The notes under the pieces: model-generated
The model's input: only the letters and a program-made list of their open reading frames with translations
Databases searched by the model: none
What the model was told of the DNA's origin: nothing
Origin: Bacteroidales bacterium Bact_23
Lineage (GTDB): Bacteria > Bacteroidota > Bacteroidia > Bacteroidales > Lentimicrobiaceae
Direction: 5' to 3'
Assembly (NCBI GenBank): GCA_001603685.1
Contig: LUZO01000387.1
Location: forward strand, 1-9,294
DNA: 9,294 nucleotides
Made by a program: the position numbers and the translations under genes
Shown here: piece by piece, positions 1 through 7,400 of the stretch
Layout: each line of letters starts with the position of its first letter
Position numbering within the stretch: position 1 is the first letter of the stretch

Positions 1-79
1 TTCATATTCTTAATGAATTTGATGGGACAATTTCATCCGGAATACTGAATGCCGGTTTTTTATATTTTTTGTCTTGTAC

Positions 80-87
80 TAAGTTTG
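80..87 (+). promoter_or_regulatory. Candidate Bacteroidota -7 promoter element
   Basis: The octamer TAAGTTTG is an exact match to the Bacteroidota sigma-ABfr -7 consensus TAnnTTTG and lies 33 bases upstream of the ATG at 121, which would give a short 5' leader of about 25-30 bases. At the expected -33 distance there is only a T-run (56-60) rather than a clear TTTG, so the upstream half is weak. The rest of 1-120 is AT-rich and holds no gene that I can see. Confidence 0.5.
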
Positions 88-120
88 CAAAATGTTATTT
101 AATCTCATTTCAATAATACT

Positions 121-1020
121 ATGAAAAAGAAGATCAGCGAAATAAACCTCTACCGCATCAACCTGGCAACAGGCGATCCGGATGATGAAAGCGAACTTTT
201 TCAGGAAATACCGGTAAACCGCGTGGTACTGAATGAAAACGGGCACGAAACCGAAAGGATTACCTACAATTCGTTTGGTGAGCCGGAAGAGCAGGTGGTT
301 ACCCGCTGGGAAGGCGATCATGCCGTGGAGGAGATCCTGGAACTGGACGGCGAAGTGGTGGAACGGACTACCCGCGAATATGATGAAGAAGGCCGCGTAC
401 TGAAGGAGTGGCGCCATTATACCGAGGGCGGAACCGACGAAATCAGATATTTCTACAAAGAGGACAAACTGCTGATGAAACAGGCCTACGACAGCGACGG
501 CGAAGAAGGCGAAAAACACTTCTGGACTTACAAAAACGGTTTACTGGTATCAGAAGAAGCCTACGACGACGACAATACCGCCGAGATGAAGAAGAGCTAC
601 CTCTATTCAAAAGAGGGTGTGCTTGAAGAGGTGATTGAGATACAATACACCACCGACGGCGAGCTGAAAACGGTTTCGGTAATGGATGAGGAGGGGCGCC
701 TGATAGCCGAAAAGCGCTACGATCTGCGCGGGAATCTGATTGCCCGGACGCTGATCACCCTGGGCGAAAACGGGCATCCGGCAACGATGGTGGAGGAGAG
801 CAGCGCCAGGCCTAAGACGGTTATCCATTTTGAATATGATTCAAACGGGAACAACACGCTCTACCGCGAAGAAACGGAAGACGGCAGCATCCTGAGCCTG
901 ATTACCCGTGAATTTGACGAGGATGGCAGAAACACCGCTTCGGAAGTCAGGATTGAGCCTCAGCAGCAGCGCCCCGGCCAGCATTACCGGTTGAGATACG
1001 AATACAGCTATTTTGATTAG
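121..1020 (+). CDS. Acidic YD/RHS-like repeat protein of unknown function
   Basis: The product is 299 residues and not assignable to a named family. From about residue 45 to 275 it consists of degenerate strand-turn-strand units of roughly 19-24 residues, each with an aromatic residue, an acidic turn and G-x-L. Examples are REYDEEGRVL (85-94), YKNGLLVSEEAYDDD (137-151), MDEEGRLIAEKRYDLRGNL (188-206), FEYDSNGNN (237-245) and REFDEDGR (263-270). This resembles YD/RHS and MORN-like (YwqK-type) beta repeats. The protein is strongly acidic, rich in Glu and Asp. The N terminus (MKKKISEINLYRINLATGD) is not hydrophobic enough for a signal peptide, and no membrane segment is present, so a cytoplasmic location is inferred. 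The ATG at 121 follows an AT-rich leader with no Shine-Dalgarno and a good -7 element at 80-87. It is monocistronic here and converges on the MATE gene with 12 bases between stop codons. The gene is convincingly coding by length and repeat periodicity; function is unknown. Confidence 0.85.
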   Translation: MKKKISEINLYRINLATGDPDDESELFQEIPVNRVVLNENGHETERITYNSFGEPEEQVVTRWEGDHAVEEILELDGEVVERTTREYDEEGRVLKEWRHYTEGGTDEIRYFYKEDKLLMKQAYDSDGEEGEKHFWTYKNGLLVSEEAYDDDNTAEMKKSYLYSKEGVLEEVIEIQYTTDGELKTVSVMDEEGRLIAEKRYDLRGNLIARTLITLGENGHPATMVEESSARPKTVIHFEYDSNGNNTLYREETEDGSILSLITREFDEDGRNTASEVRIEPQQQRPGQHYRLRYEYSYFD

Positions 1021-1023
1021 GCG

Positions 1024-1050
1024 AAAAAGGCTTCAGAATCCTTCGGATCC
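1024..1050 (-). terminator. Weak candidate intrinsic terminator of the minus-strand cluster
   Basis: On the minus strand the last codons of the MATE gene form GGATCC-GAA-GGATTC, a 6-bp stem (1036-1050, with one G-U pair in RNA). Seven bases later comes a T5 run (complement of 1024-1028). The 12-base gap between the convergent stop codons is too small for a separate terminator, so an element overlapping the coding end is plausible. The stem is short and the T-run is displaced, so this is a tentative call. Confidence 0.3.
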
Positions 1051-2427
1051 CGTATACACCTCCGCCTCATCGGCAGAGGTATCCCTGAACTGGCTTCTTT
1101 TTACCACCCCTTTGGTTTTCCATTTTCCGGTGCGGTAGTAGAGATACGACATCGACATCCCCATAAACCAGGCTATGGGGATTGCCCACCAGATGCCGTC
1201 AACGCCCATGCTTTTCGAGAGGATGGCAGCCAGCGGCACCCGGAACAGCCAAAGCGACATCAGGGTGATGAACATGGGAATCAGCGTATCGCCGGCTCCG
1301 CGCATCACCCCGCCGATTACAAACATCGAGGAGAAGATGATGTAGAAACCGCCTACAATCAGCAGGTAATGTTCGCCGATGGCAATCACCGCGGCATCGT
1401 TGGTAAAAAGGGTCATCAGCGGCCGGCGGAACACCATGATGACAATTGAGGTAAGAACAGCCACCAGGGTTGACATCTTCAGGGTGGCGGTAAGCCCCTC
1501 GCCTACCCTTTTGAACTTGCCTGCTCCGATGTTCTGGCCGGTGTAGCTCGAGAGCGCCTGCCCGAAGTTCATGGCCGGCAGCGACGCCAGATTGTCGATG
1601 CGCCCGGCTACGCTGTAAGCGGCTACCGTATCCGTTCCGAAGTTGTTTACAATCCTCAGCAGCGCCATCATCCCCAGCGATACAAAAGTCTGCTGGAATC
1701 CGGTGGGCAGCCCGATGCGAATGCTCTGCCTGAACACCTCCCTGTCCCAGGTATATTTCCGGAACGAGAGGTTCATGAGCGGATGGGTGCGGTTCAGATA
1801 AACCACCAGAGTAAGGAATGCCCCGGCTTGTGCAATTACCGTTGCAAGCGCCGCACCGAATATGCCCCATTTGAAAACCACAATAAAGAGCAGGTCAAGG
1901 AAGATGTTGACAACCGTTGAGATAATCAGAAAATAGAGCGGTGTTTTCGAATCGCCGAGGCCGCGCAGAATGGCGCTGGAACCGTTGAACCCGAAGAAGA
2001 AAAGCATTCCGGTGAAATAGACCTGCATATAAAGCACCGCCTGCGGAATCACATCTTCCGGGAGGTGAATCAGCCTGAAAATCGGACCGCTGAATATGAT
2101 GCCCACCACCCCGATAACGATGGAAGCAAAGAAGAGGAAGATGTACATGGTATCGATGGCGCGCCTGACCTTCACCATCTCTTTGGCTCCGAAATACTGG
2201 GCAACAATGATGGTGGTTCCGGTGGTAATCCCTACCACAAAACTGATAAGGGTGAAAATCAGCGGGAAGGAGGAGCCTACGGCGGCCAGCGCCTCTTTGC
2301 CCAGGAATTTCCCGACAATGATGCTGTCGGTGATGTTATAGACCTGCTGAAAGACATTACCCAGCAGCATGGGGGCTGTAAATCTGAGTATCAATCCGGA
2401 AGGCCGGCCGCTGGTAAAGTCCTGCAT
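1033..2427 (-). CDS. MATE family multidrug/cation antiporter (DinF/NorM-like)
   Basis: This 464-residue inner-membrane protein has the usual MATE length and about 12 hydrophobic segments. MATE proteins export cationic drugs or metabolites using a Na+ or H+ gradient; the substrate cannot be read from sequence. Diagnostic features are the N-terminal PMLLGNVFQQVYNITDSIIV (19-38), the first-half loop RGLGDSKTP (155-163) and its counterpart RGAGDTLIP (376-384). These two loops show the internal pseudo-twofold repeat of the fold. The stretch GRIDNLASLPAMNFGQALSS (275-294), followed by GQNIGAGK, is typical of the prokaryotic DinF-like branch. A polar tail of about 30 residues (435-464) is cytoplasmic by inference. 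The ATG at 2427-2425 lies 79 bases downstream of the rlmN stop, a gap filled by a GC-rich hairpin, so it may be the third gene of the cluster or have its own promoter. The reading frame is intact. Confidence 0.93.
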   Translation of the reverse strand: MQDFTSGRPSGLILRFTAPMLLGNVFQQVYNITDSIIVGKFLGKEALAAVGSSFPLIFTLISFVVGITTGTTIIVAQYFGAKEMVKVRRAIDTMYIFLFFASIVIGVVGIIFSGPIFRLIHLPEDVIPQAVLYMQVYFTGMLFFFGFNGSSAILRGLGDSKTPLYFLIISTVVNIFLDLLFIVVFKWGIFGAALATVIAQAGAFLTLVVYLNRTHPLMNLSFRKYTWDREVFRQSIRIGLPTGFQQTFVSLGMMALLRIVNNFGTDTVAAYSVAGRIDNLASLPAMNFGQALSSYTGQNIGAGKFKRVGEGLTATLKMSTLVAVLTSIVIMVFRRPLMTLFTNDAAVIAIGEHYLLIVGGFYIIFSSMFVIGGVMRGAGDTLIPMFITLMSLWLFRVPLAAILSKSMGVDGIWWAIPIAWFMGMSMSYLYYRTGKWKTKGVVKRSQFRDTSADEAEVYTGSEGF

Positions 2428-2453
2428 GGGTAGTATTTATAGTTTTTGAGGTT

Positions 2454-2485
2454 CCGGGCCCGAAAAGCGGATGCTTTCCGGCCGG
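2454..2485 (-). other. GC-rich hairpin between rlmN and the MATE gene
   Basis: The left arm CCGGGCCCGAAAAGC (2454-2468) pairs with the right arm GCTTTCCGGCCGG (2473-2485) around a GGAT loop. There are about 12 pairs, interrupted by two single-base bulges and one mismatch. On the minus strand it follows the rlmN stop by about 20 bases and is not followed by a T-run, so it is not a classic intrinsic terminator. It could attenuate read-through, stabilise an rlmN mRNA end, or separate differential expression of the two genes. The structure is seen in the sequence; the role is inference. Confidence 0.45.
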
Positions 2486-2506
2486 AGCACTGAATCATCA
2501 TTCTTA

Positions 2507-3547
2507 TTATTGTCCGCCTTTCTGCGCCTTCACCAGCTCCTTTGTTGACAAAAGCCCGCAGGCGGCTTCGATATCCTGTCCCCTCGACGCCCTGAGCGTC
2601 GTTACGATTCCCCGGTCATTCAGCGCCTGCTGAAACTCCATGATGGTAGCTTCGTCGGAACACTCCAGCGGCGTTCCCGGTATGGGATGGAAGCGGATCA
2701 GGTTGATGCGAGCCTTCACCTTGTTGAGGATGCGTGCCAGTTCGTTCACATGACGGCGCGTATCGTTCACCCCCTTGAACATGATGTACTCGAACGACAC
2801 CCGGCGGTAGCGGCCGATATCGTACTCCTGAATGGTAGAGATCACCTCCTCAAGCGGATAGACATGCTGAATCGGCATCAGCCGGCGGCGTTCATCCTCG
2901 AACGGGGTGTGAAGGCTTACGGCCAGATTGCACTTGCTGTTTTCCAGGAAGTTGCGCATAGCCGGGATAATTCCGATCGTGGACACCGTTACCTTCTTCA
3001 CGCTGATGGCAAAGCCGTATTCCGAAGTGAGGATTTCGAGGCTTTTCATCACCTGGTCAACATTGTCGAAAGGCTCGCCCATGCCCATATACACGATGTT
3101 GGTCATGAGTTTGCGTTCGGGAATGCTGCGGAGTTGGTTCACAATTTCGCCGGCGCTCAGGTTACCCTGAAAGCCCTGCTTCCCGGTCATGCAGAAAAGG
3201 CATCCCATTTTGCAGCCCGCCTGCGACGACACGCAAAGGGTGTGGCGCCTGCCGTCGGGGATGTAGGCGGCTTCGATGTAGCTGCCGCTGCCCGAGGAAA
3301 ACAGATACTTCTTTGTACCGTCGGACGACTGGTTTACCCTCAGCGGCGCCTTCACCCCGAAATCGTAATGTTCGGCAAACAGCGTCCGGCTCTTCTTCGA
3401 GATGTTGGTCATCTCATCGAAAGAGGTGATGTCGGTTTTGTAAAGCCAGTAAGCCACCTGTCCGCCGGTGTAGGCGGGCAGGCCGAGCGTCAGGGCCACC
3501 TGACGCAGCTCTTCGAGGGTTTTACCGAATAAGGGTTCTTTTTGCAT
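2507..3547 (-). CDS. rlmN: Dual-specificity 23S rRNA (A2503-C2)/tRNA (A37-C2) methyltransferase RlmN
   Basis: This radical-SAM enzyme methylates C2 of A2503 in 23S rRNA at the peptidyl transferase centre, and A37 in some tRNAs; it acts in the cytoplasm. The length of 346 residues is normal. The cluster motif C112-x3-C116-x2-C119 (CKMGCLFC) is present, followed by MTGKQGF. The methyl-carrying and catalytic cysteines are both found: C105 seven residues before the cluster motif, and C330 in GQDIEAACGLL, corresponding to C118 and C355 in E. coli. E92, 13 residues before C105, matches the proposed base E105. The SAM-binding GMGEP is at 155-159 and VSLHTPFEDERRRLMPI at 210-226. The residues after the cluster motif are RlmN-like, so this is not the resistance enzyme Cfr. 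The ATG at 3547-3545 is used because family similarity begins at once. The upstream reductase ends 8 bases earlier, indicating one transcript, and may supply electrons for the Fe-S cluster. Confidence 0.97.
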   Translation of the reverse strand: MQKEPLFGKTLEELRQVALTLGLPAYTGGQVAYWLYKTDITSFDEMTNISKKSRTLFAEHYDFGVKAPLRVNQSSDGTKKYLFSSGSGSYIEAAYIPDGRRHTLCVSSQAGCKMGCLFCMTGKQGFQGNLSAGEIVNQLRSIPERKLMTNIVYMGMGEPFDNVDQVMKSLEILTSEYGFAISVKKVTVSTIGIIPAMRNFLENSKCNLAVSLHTPFEDERRRLMPIQHVYPLEEVISTIQEYDIGRYRRVSFEYIMFKGVNDTRRHVNELARILNKVKARINLIRFHPIPGTPLECSDEATIMEFQQALNDRGIVTTLRASRGQDIEAACGLLSTKELVKAQKGGQ

Positions 3548-3555
3548 ACGACGGA

Positions 3556-4215
3556 TCAGAAATAGATCTCCGAGATGATATTTTCGAAAGGAACGCCCTT
3601 GTCAATCAGGATATCACGGACATCAACCACCATTTCGGCGGAGCCGCAAAGGTAATATTTTTCATCCACCGGCAGAGAAGGTTGTTCCATCAAATATTTT
3701 GTGATTCTGCCGTGAAAGACGCCGGGGCCATCCTCGCGCGAGGAACAGCGGATGTAATTTTCGCCGATTCCGGCCTCGAACTGATCTCTGAAATAGAACG
3801 ACTGCATATTTCTGCCTCCGTGCAGCACCTTTTTGCCGGCACCCAGGCCGGTACGCAGCATGGAACTGAAAGGAGCAATGCCGGTACCGGAAGCAATCCA
3901 CCAGCCGTTTCCCGGTTCGCTGGCAAAGGCGCCAAACGGCTCGCTTACCCACAGCGTGTCGGCAGTGTTGAGCAGCGCCAGCCAGGGAGTCAGCTTTCCT
4001 TCGGGATTGATATTGTAGAGGATATCCACTTCATCGTCGAGTTCGCCGCTGGCGATGCTGTATAAACGCGCTTCATCGGTTTCGTGGCCGCCAATGCCAA
4101 TCACCTGGCCGGCGGTGAAATCCCAGATTCTGGGGAAGGAGAGTACAAAAACGCCGGGAGCAATCTCGCGCTGACGGCTAACCTTTACTTTAGTCAGTTT
4201 TAGCTTCTTTTTCAT
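3556..4215 (-). CDS. FAD/NAD(P)H oxidoreductase of the ferredoxin-NADP reductase family
   Basis: From the ATG at 4215 this is a 219-residue soluble protein made only of an FAD-binding beta-barrel and an NAD(P)-binding domain; no 2Fe-2S domain is attached. Visible motifs are RLYS (50-53, the RxYS flavin motif), EPFGAF (92-97), ASGTGIAPF (108-116, nucleotide-binding glycine loop), HGGR (132-135), YLCGS (188-192) and an aromatic C terminus (IYF) typical of FNR/flavodoxin reductases. Members move electrons between NAD(P)H and ferredoxin or flavodoxin. The frame remains open upstream to a TTG at 4290 and has another ATG at 4269. I prefer 4215 because the extension would translate a GC palindrome into low-complexity residues and homology starts just after MKKKLKLTKV. 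It is the first gene of the cluster, 8 bases ahead of rlmN. The natural acceptor is unknown; reduction of a flavodoxin or ferredoxin for RlmN is an inference. Confidence 0.88.
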   Translation of the reverse strand: MKKKLKLTKVKVSRQREIAPGVFVLSFPRIWDFTAGQVIGIGGHETDEARLYSIASGELDDEVDILYNINPEGKLTPWLALLNTADTLWVSEPFGAFASEPGNGWWIASGTGIAPFSSMLRTGLGAGKKVLHGGRNMQSFYFRDQFEAGIGENYIRCSSREDGPGVFHGRITKYLMEQPSLPVDEKYYLCGSAEMVVDVRDILIDKGVPFENIISEIYF

Positions 4216-4233
4216 ATTTTTGACTGGGCCGGA

Positions 4234-4247
4234 TCCGCCGCGGCGGA
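4234..4247. repeat. Perfect 14-bp GC palindrome upstream of the reductase start
   Basis: TCCGCCGCGGCGGA reads identically on both strands and is flanked by further GC-rich sequence (CCGGA on the left, CGGAACCCGG on the right) inside an otherwise AT-rich intergenic region. On the minus strand it ends about 19 bases before the ATG at 4215. It may be an operator, a leader hairpin reducing access to the start codon, or one copy of a dispersed palindromic repeat. Only the palindrome is seen; the role is open. Confidence 0.5.
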
Positions 4248-4287
4248 CGGAACCCGGATAGTGTAACATTTTCAGGAAAAACTTAAA

Positions 4288-4296
4288 CAAAATTTA
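4288..4296 (-). promoter_or_regulatory. Weak candidate promoter for the reductase-rlmN cluster
   Basis: On the minus strand this reads TAAATTTTG, one base longer than the Bacteroidota -7 consensus TAnnTTTG, in an AT-rich patch. It would start transcription about 65 bases upstream of the ATG at 4215, giving a leader that includes the 4234-4247 palindrome. No clear -33 element stands at the right distance. It is listed because no better candidate is present for this strand. Confidence 0.2.
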
Positions 4297-4328
4297 CAGG
4301 CAAAAGTTTTTAAGTATAGGCAATCAGC

Positions 4329-4384
4329 CTTCCGGTAGCGGCAAATCACCCTGCTGATACAGCATTGCCGGGAAGAGGTGATTT
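4329..4384 (+). promoter_or_regulatory. Two mutually exclusive hairpins in the divergent intergenic region
   Basis: Structure A pairs CTTCC (4329-4333) with GGAAG (4371-4375), CGGCAA (4339-4344) with TTGCCG (4365-4370) and TGCTG (4352-4356) with CAGCA (4360-4364). The whole right arm 4360-4375 is paired, while the left arm has two bulges. Structure B pairs AAATCACC (4343-4350) with GGTGATTT (4377-4384), a perfect 8-bp arm followed by TGTC, and keeps the TGCTG/CAGCA tip. A and B share bases 4343-4344, and ATCACC is free only in A, so they compete. The design resembles an attenuator or switch, but this requires transcription starting upstream of 4329, for which I see no strong promoter. Confidence 0.35.
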
Positions 4385-4389
4385 TGTCT

Positions 4390-4405
4390 TGTGAATGGCT
4401 TCACA
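4390..4405. promoter_or_regulatory. Crp/Fnr-type operator TGTGA-N6-TCACA
   Basis: The 16-mer TGTGAATGGCTTCACA is a perfect inverted repeat (TGTGAA / TTCACA) and matches the classic Crp half-sites TGTGA and TCACA with exactly six bases between. Its centre is about 49 bases upstream of the ATG at 4447 and overlaps the region expected to contain the promoter. It could therefore activate or block transcription of the dikinase-like gene. The divergent reductase start is about 180 bases away. The regulator is not in the window; Crp/Fnr family regulators are common in Bacteroidota, but their site preferences vary. Confidence 0.5.
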
Positions 4406-4412
4406 CTGCTAT

Positions 4413-4426
4413 TATTATTATTTTCG
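4413..4426 (+). promoter_or_regulatory. Tentative promoter of the dikinase-like gene
   Basis: The AT-rich run contains TATTAT (4413-4418), 18 bases after TTGTGA (4389-4394), and also TATTTTCG (4419-4426), which has one mismatch to the Bacteroidota -7 consensus TAnnTTTG. Either would place transcription initiation close to the ATG at 4447 with a leader of at most about 25 bases, and put the Crp-like site over the -35/-33 region. Neither is a perfect match. Confidence 0.3.
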
Positions 4427-4446
4427 CAAAAAATCTTTAACATCAA

Positions 4447-7400
4447 ATGAATCAGCAAAATGCACTGAAATCGGATGCCCTTGCAGCGAACCTGCAGGAG
4501 ACCAGGACGGATAAGATTGAGTTTTCAGAGAAGCAGCAGACTTTCCTCGACCTGTCGGTTGGATATTACAGCATTCATACCCGTGCGAGAGAGTGCCTGA
4601 AGGAGTTCAACCACCCCTTTTCGAACAGCAAATTCGTGTCGGATCAGCTCAGGAGCATTACCCTGGGCGATTTCTGGTATTATGACAAGCTTGACAAGGC
4701 TATTTTCGCCTGGGATGTGATTCTGGACATCTTCGATGAGCTGTTTGAGCGGATTACCACCCCCGAACTTGCCGAGGACACCATCCATACCCTGCTTGAG
4801 ATTGCCGAAAAGCTGCTTGCCTCCGAATCGGATCGGGAACATTCGCTCAGCCGGCTGTTGTCCATTCTTGAGTCGATAAGTGAGAAACACCGGCTGGCGC
4901 TGATTACCAACTCCACCTTTATGCAGCGGGTGTTTGCGCGCGGCACCTGGCCGGGCGCATCGGGCGAACAGGCCATCAAAGTGCTCAGAGCCACCCTGAT
5001 ATCGAACGCGAATTTCTGGAAAGAGACCACCCGCGCCGAAGCATGGCTGGCCGAGAGAAAAAAGATGTTTACGGCAGGCAGCCGCAAAAGCATCCTCTCA
5101 ATCGGCGACGCCTATTTCGATGACATCATAAAAACGGTTGAAAATACCGCCACCCTCGAAGAACTGACCGCCATTCCGGGGTTCAATGAGATTTCGCTGC
5201 ACATCCGCCAGCTCCACCACGGCTTCGAGCGGTTCCACGAAAAGTTCTTCTACCTGATCTATCTGCTTCACCTCGAAGGGCTGCAGAATCAGAAGGAACT
5301 GCTGCTGCGCGACTTCAACAACCTGCTGCGCAACATCAAGAACGAACTGTCGAGCGATGAGATTTTCGGCTTTCTCGACAACATCTTCCGCCTGTTCAAC
5401 GACCTGAAATCCACCAACGAAGGCACTGTCCTCGACTGTATCCTGACACTTGGAAAGGAAATTTTCCGCACCGAAAACGAGCGCCACATCACCCATTTCG
5501 AAAAGCTGCTGATCCGTTACGGATTTATCTCGCCCGGCATCGTATATGTGAGCGACGACTGGCAGCTCAGGGTGAACGAAAACCACATCAAAAACATCAG
5601 GGTGTGGATGGAGCTGATCGAGTATTCGCCCATGACCTTCCGGAATCTGCTCTTTTCGCTGATTATCCACCTGCGTCTGGGGGGAGTGTTCATTTCGGAT
5701 ACCGACCTCTTCCAGCGCGATGTTACCGCCCTGCTGAATTCGGACATCAAGCCCATCTTCAAGCACATCAAGCAGCTTGCCCGCATCTTCCCGGTTTACT
5801 TCAACGAAATCGGCGCCGAAGGCGAGCTTCGCGAGGTAACCACCGCCATGGACGAGCTGTCGCACCGCAACGACAGGCTGGTTCACTTTCTGCGCAAGCA
5901 GGTGCATACCGAAAGCAACAACACCCACATCGAGCTTACGCGAAACATCATCCGCTACTGGTACGACGGCAACCCCTCGCACCTGCACGGGCTGATTCCC
6001 AAGGATGTGGAGCTCAGCCTCTCGCTGAAATCGAGCTGGTACACCGGCATCAACGAGCTGATGCACTACCTGTGCGAAACCAACAACTGCATGCCCGAAG
6101 CGCTGATGGCCATGCCGTGGGAAACCATCAGCAAGCGGATAGAGAACATCCCCACCGACAACACCCTGGACAAGCAGCGCCTGCTCGACATCTTCAGGCT
6201 GCTGGAACTGCTGAAGGAGAAATACTCCTTCAATACGGTGAACCTCGGGCTGCTGATGCAGAAATTCAGCTTCTTCAACAAGCCGGAGATCGACGGGCTG
6301 ATTCACCTGATTGACAACAAGATGCCGGAAAGGGCACTGAGGCAGGTGTACATCTTTATGCGCCAGCTCAATACCATCATCATGAATCAGGAGAAGACCG
6401 AAGGGTGGGAAGACATTTACCATAAGCGCCACATCGCCATTGGTATTCCGAGTATGTACGGCAAGTACCGCGAGCCCAAATTCGAGGCGCTCGGCCTTAC
6501 CTTCCGCCTCGAGAAGATCGCCGCTTCGCTGATGGAGCAGCTTATCGCCAACATCAACCTCGATTACATCACGGCGAAAACCCTCCGCAGGATTCATGTG
6601 GTGCTGGAGCTTTTCCGCGAAGGACTTGAAATTGACGGCGTCAGCGACCAGGGCTTCAACTCAAACCTGAAGATGTTCCGATTCAGCCTAAACTCCGCCA
6701 GCTTCTCGGTGGGACAGTACATCAACATACTTCAGTTCATGCTCCAGAGCGTGCGCGAAATCATCAACAAATACTTCCTGCGTATCTACGACGGCCAGCT
6801 GAAGGTAATCATTCCGCAGCTTCACCCCGAAGAGACAAAAGGCGAACAGGGCAAGCAGTTTATCATGAAGAAATCGGAGCAGTTCTACCGCGAAATGCTC
6901 TCCTCCGCTTTTCTGATTCAGTCGCTTGACAACTTCCTGGTAAGGATTCTGGGTTCCTTCAGGCAGATGGTTGACGATTACTCCGAAGAGACCATCCGCG
7001 GCATCATGTCGTACAACACCGATCTGGTAATTTCGCTGCTCAACCGCGAAACCCCGGAGATGGACAACCAGATTTTTGTCGGCTCGAAGGCTTACTTCCT
7101 GAAAAAGCTGCTGCTGCTTGGCTTCCCCATACCTCCGGGATTTGTACTTACCACCGAGGTATTCCGCCGCCGCGAGGCCATTCTTCAGAATCCCTACATC
7201 GAGAAGGAGCTCGACCTGATGCTTCGCCGCCAGATTGCCAACCTGGAACGCATTACCGGCCAGCAGTTCGGGAACCCCGACAACCCGCTGATGCTTTCGG
7301 TACGCTCCGGAACGGCCATTTCGATGCCCGGCGCCATGAACACCTACCTGAATGTGGGGCTGAACGACGAAATCGTGGAGGCGCTGAGCAAGCGCGACAA

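Noticed and set aside
1..50. Short inverted repeats near the left edge, such as TTCAT (1-5) with ATGAA (13-17)
   Set aside because: Arms of 4-5 bases in AT-rich DNA are expected by chance, and the gene to the left is not visible to give them context.
2687..3532. A 281-codon plus-strand open frame opposite rlmN
   Set aside because: It is antisense to rlmN, which contains all catalytic residues; the translated sequence shows no domain signal.
2507..3547. Possible cfr antibiotic-resistance methyltransferase
   Set aside because: The residues around and after the cluster motif (CKMGCLFCMTGKQGF) and the overall length fit RlmN; nothing suggests a mobile resistance context.
5098..6597. A 499-codon open frame on the minus strand inside the dikinase-like gene
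   Set aside because: It is antisense to a gene with strong PPDK similarity and intact reading frame; the translation is low in recognisable motifs and rich in V/Q/L/D, as expected from the codon bias of the sense strand.
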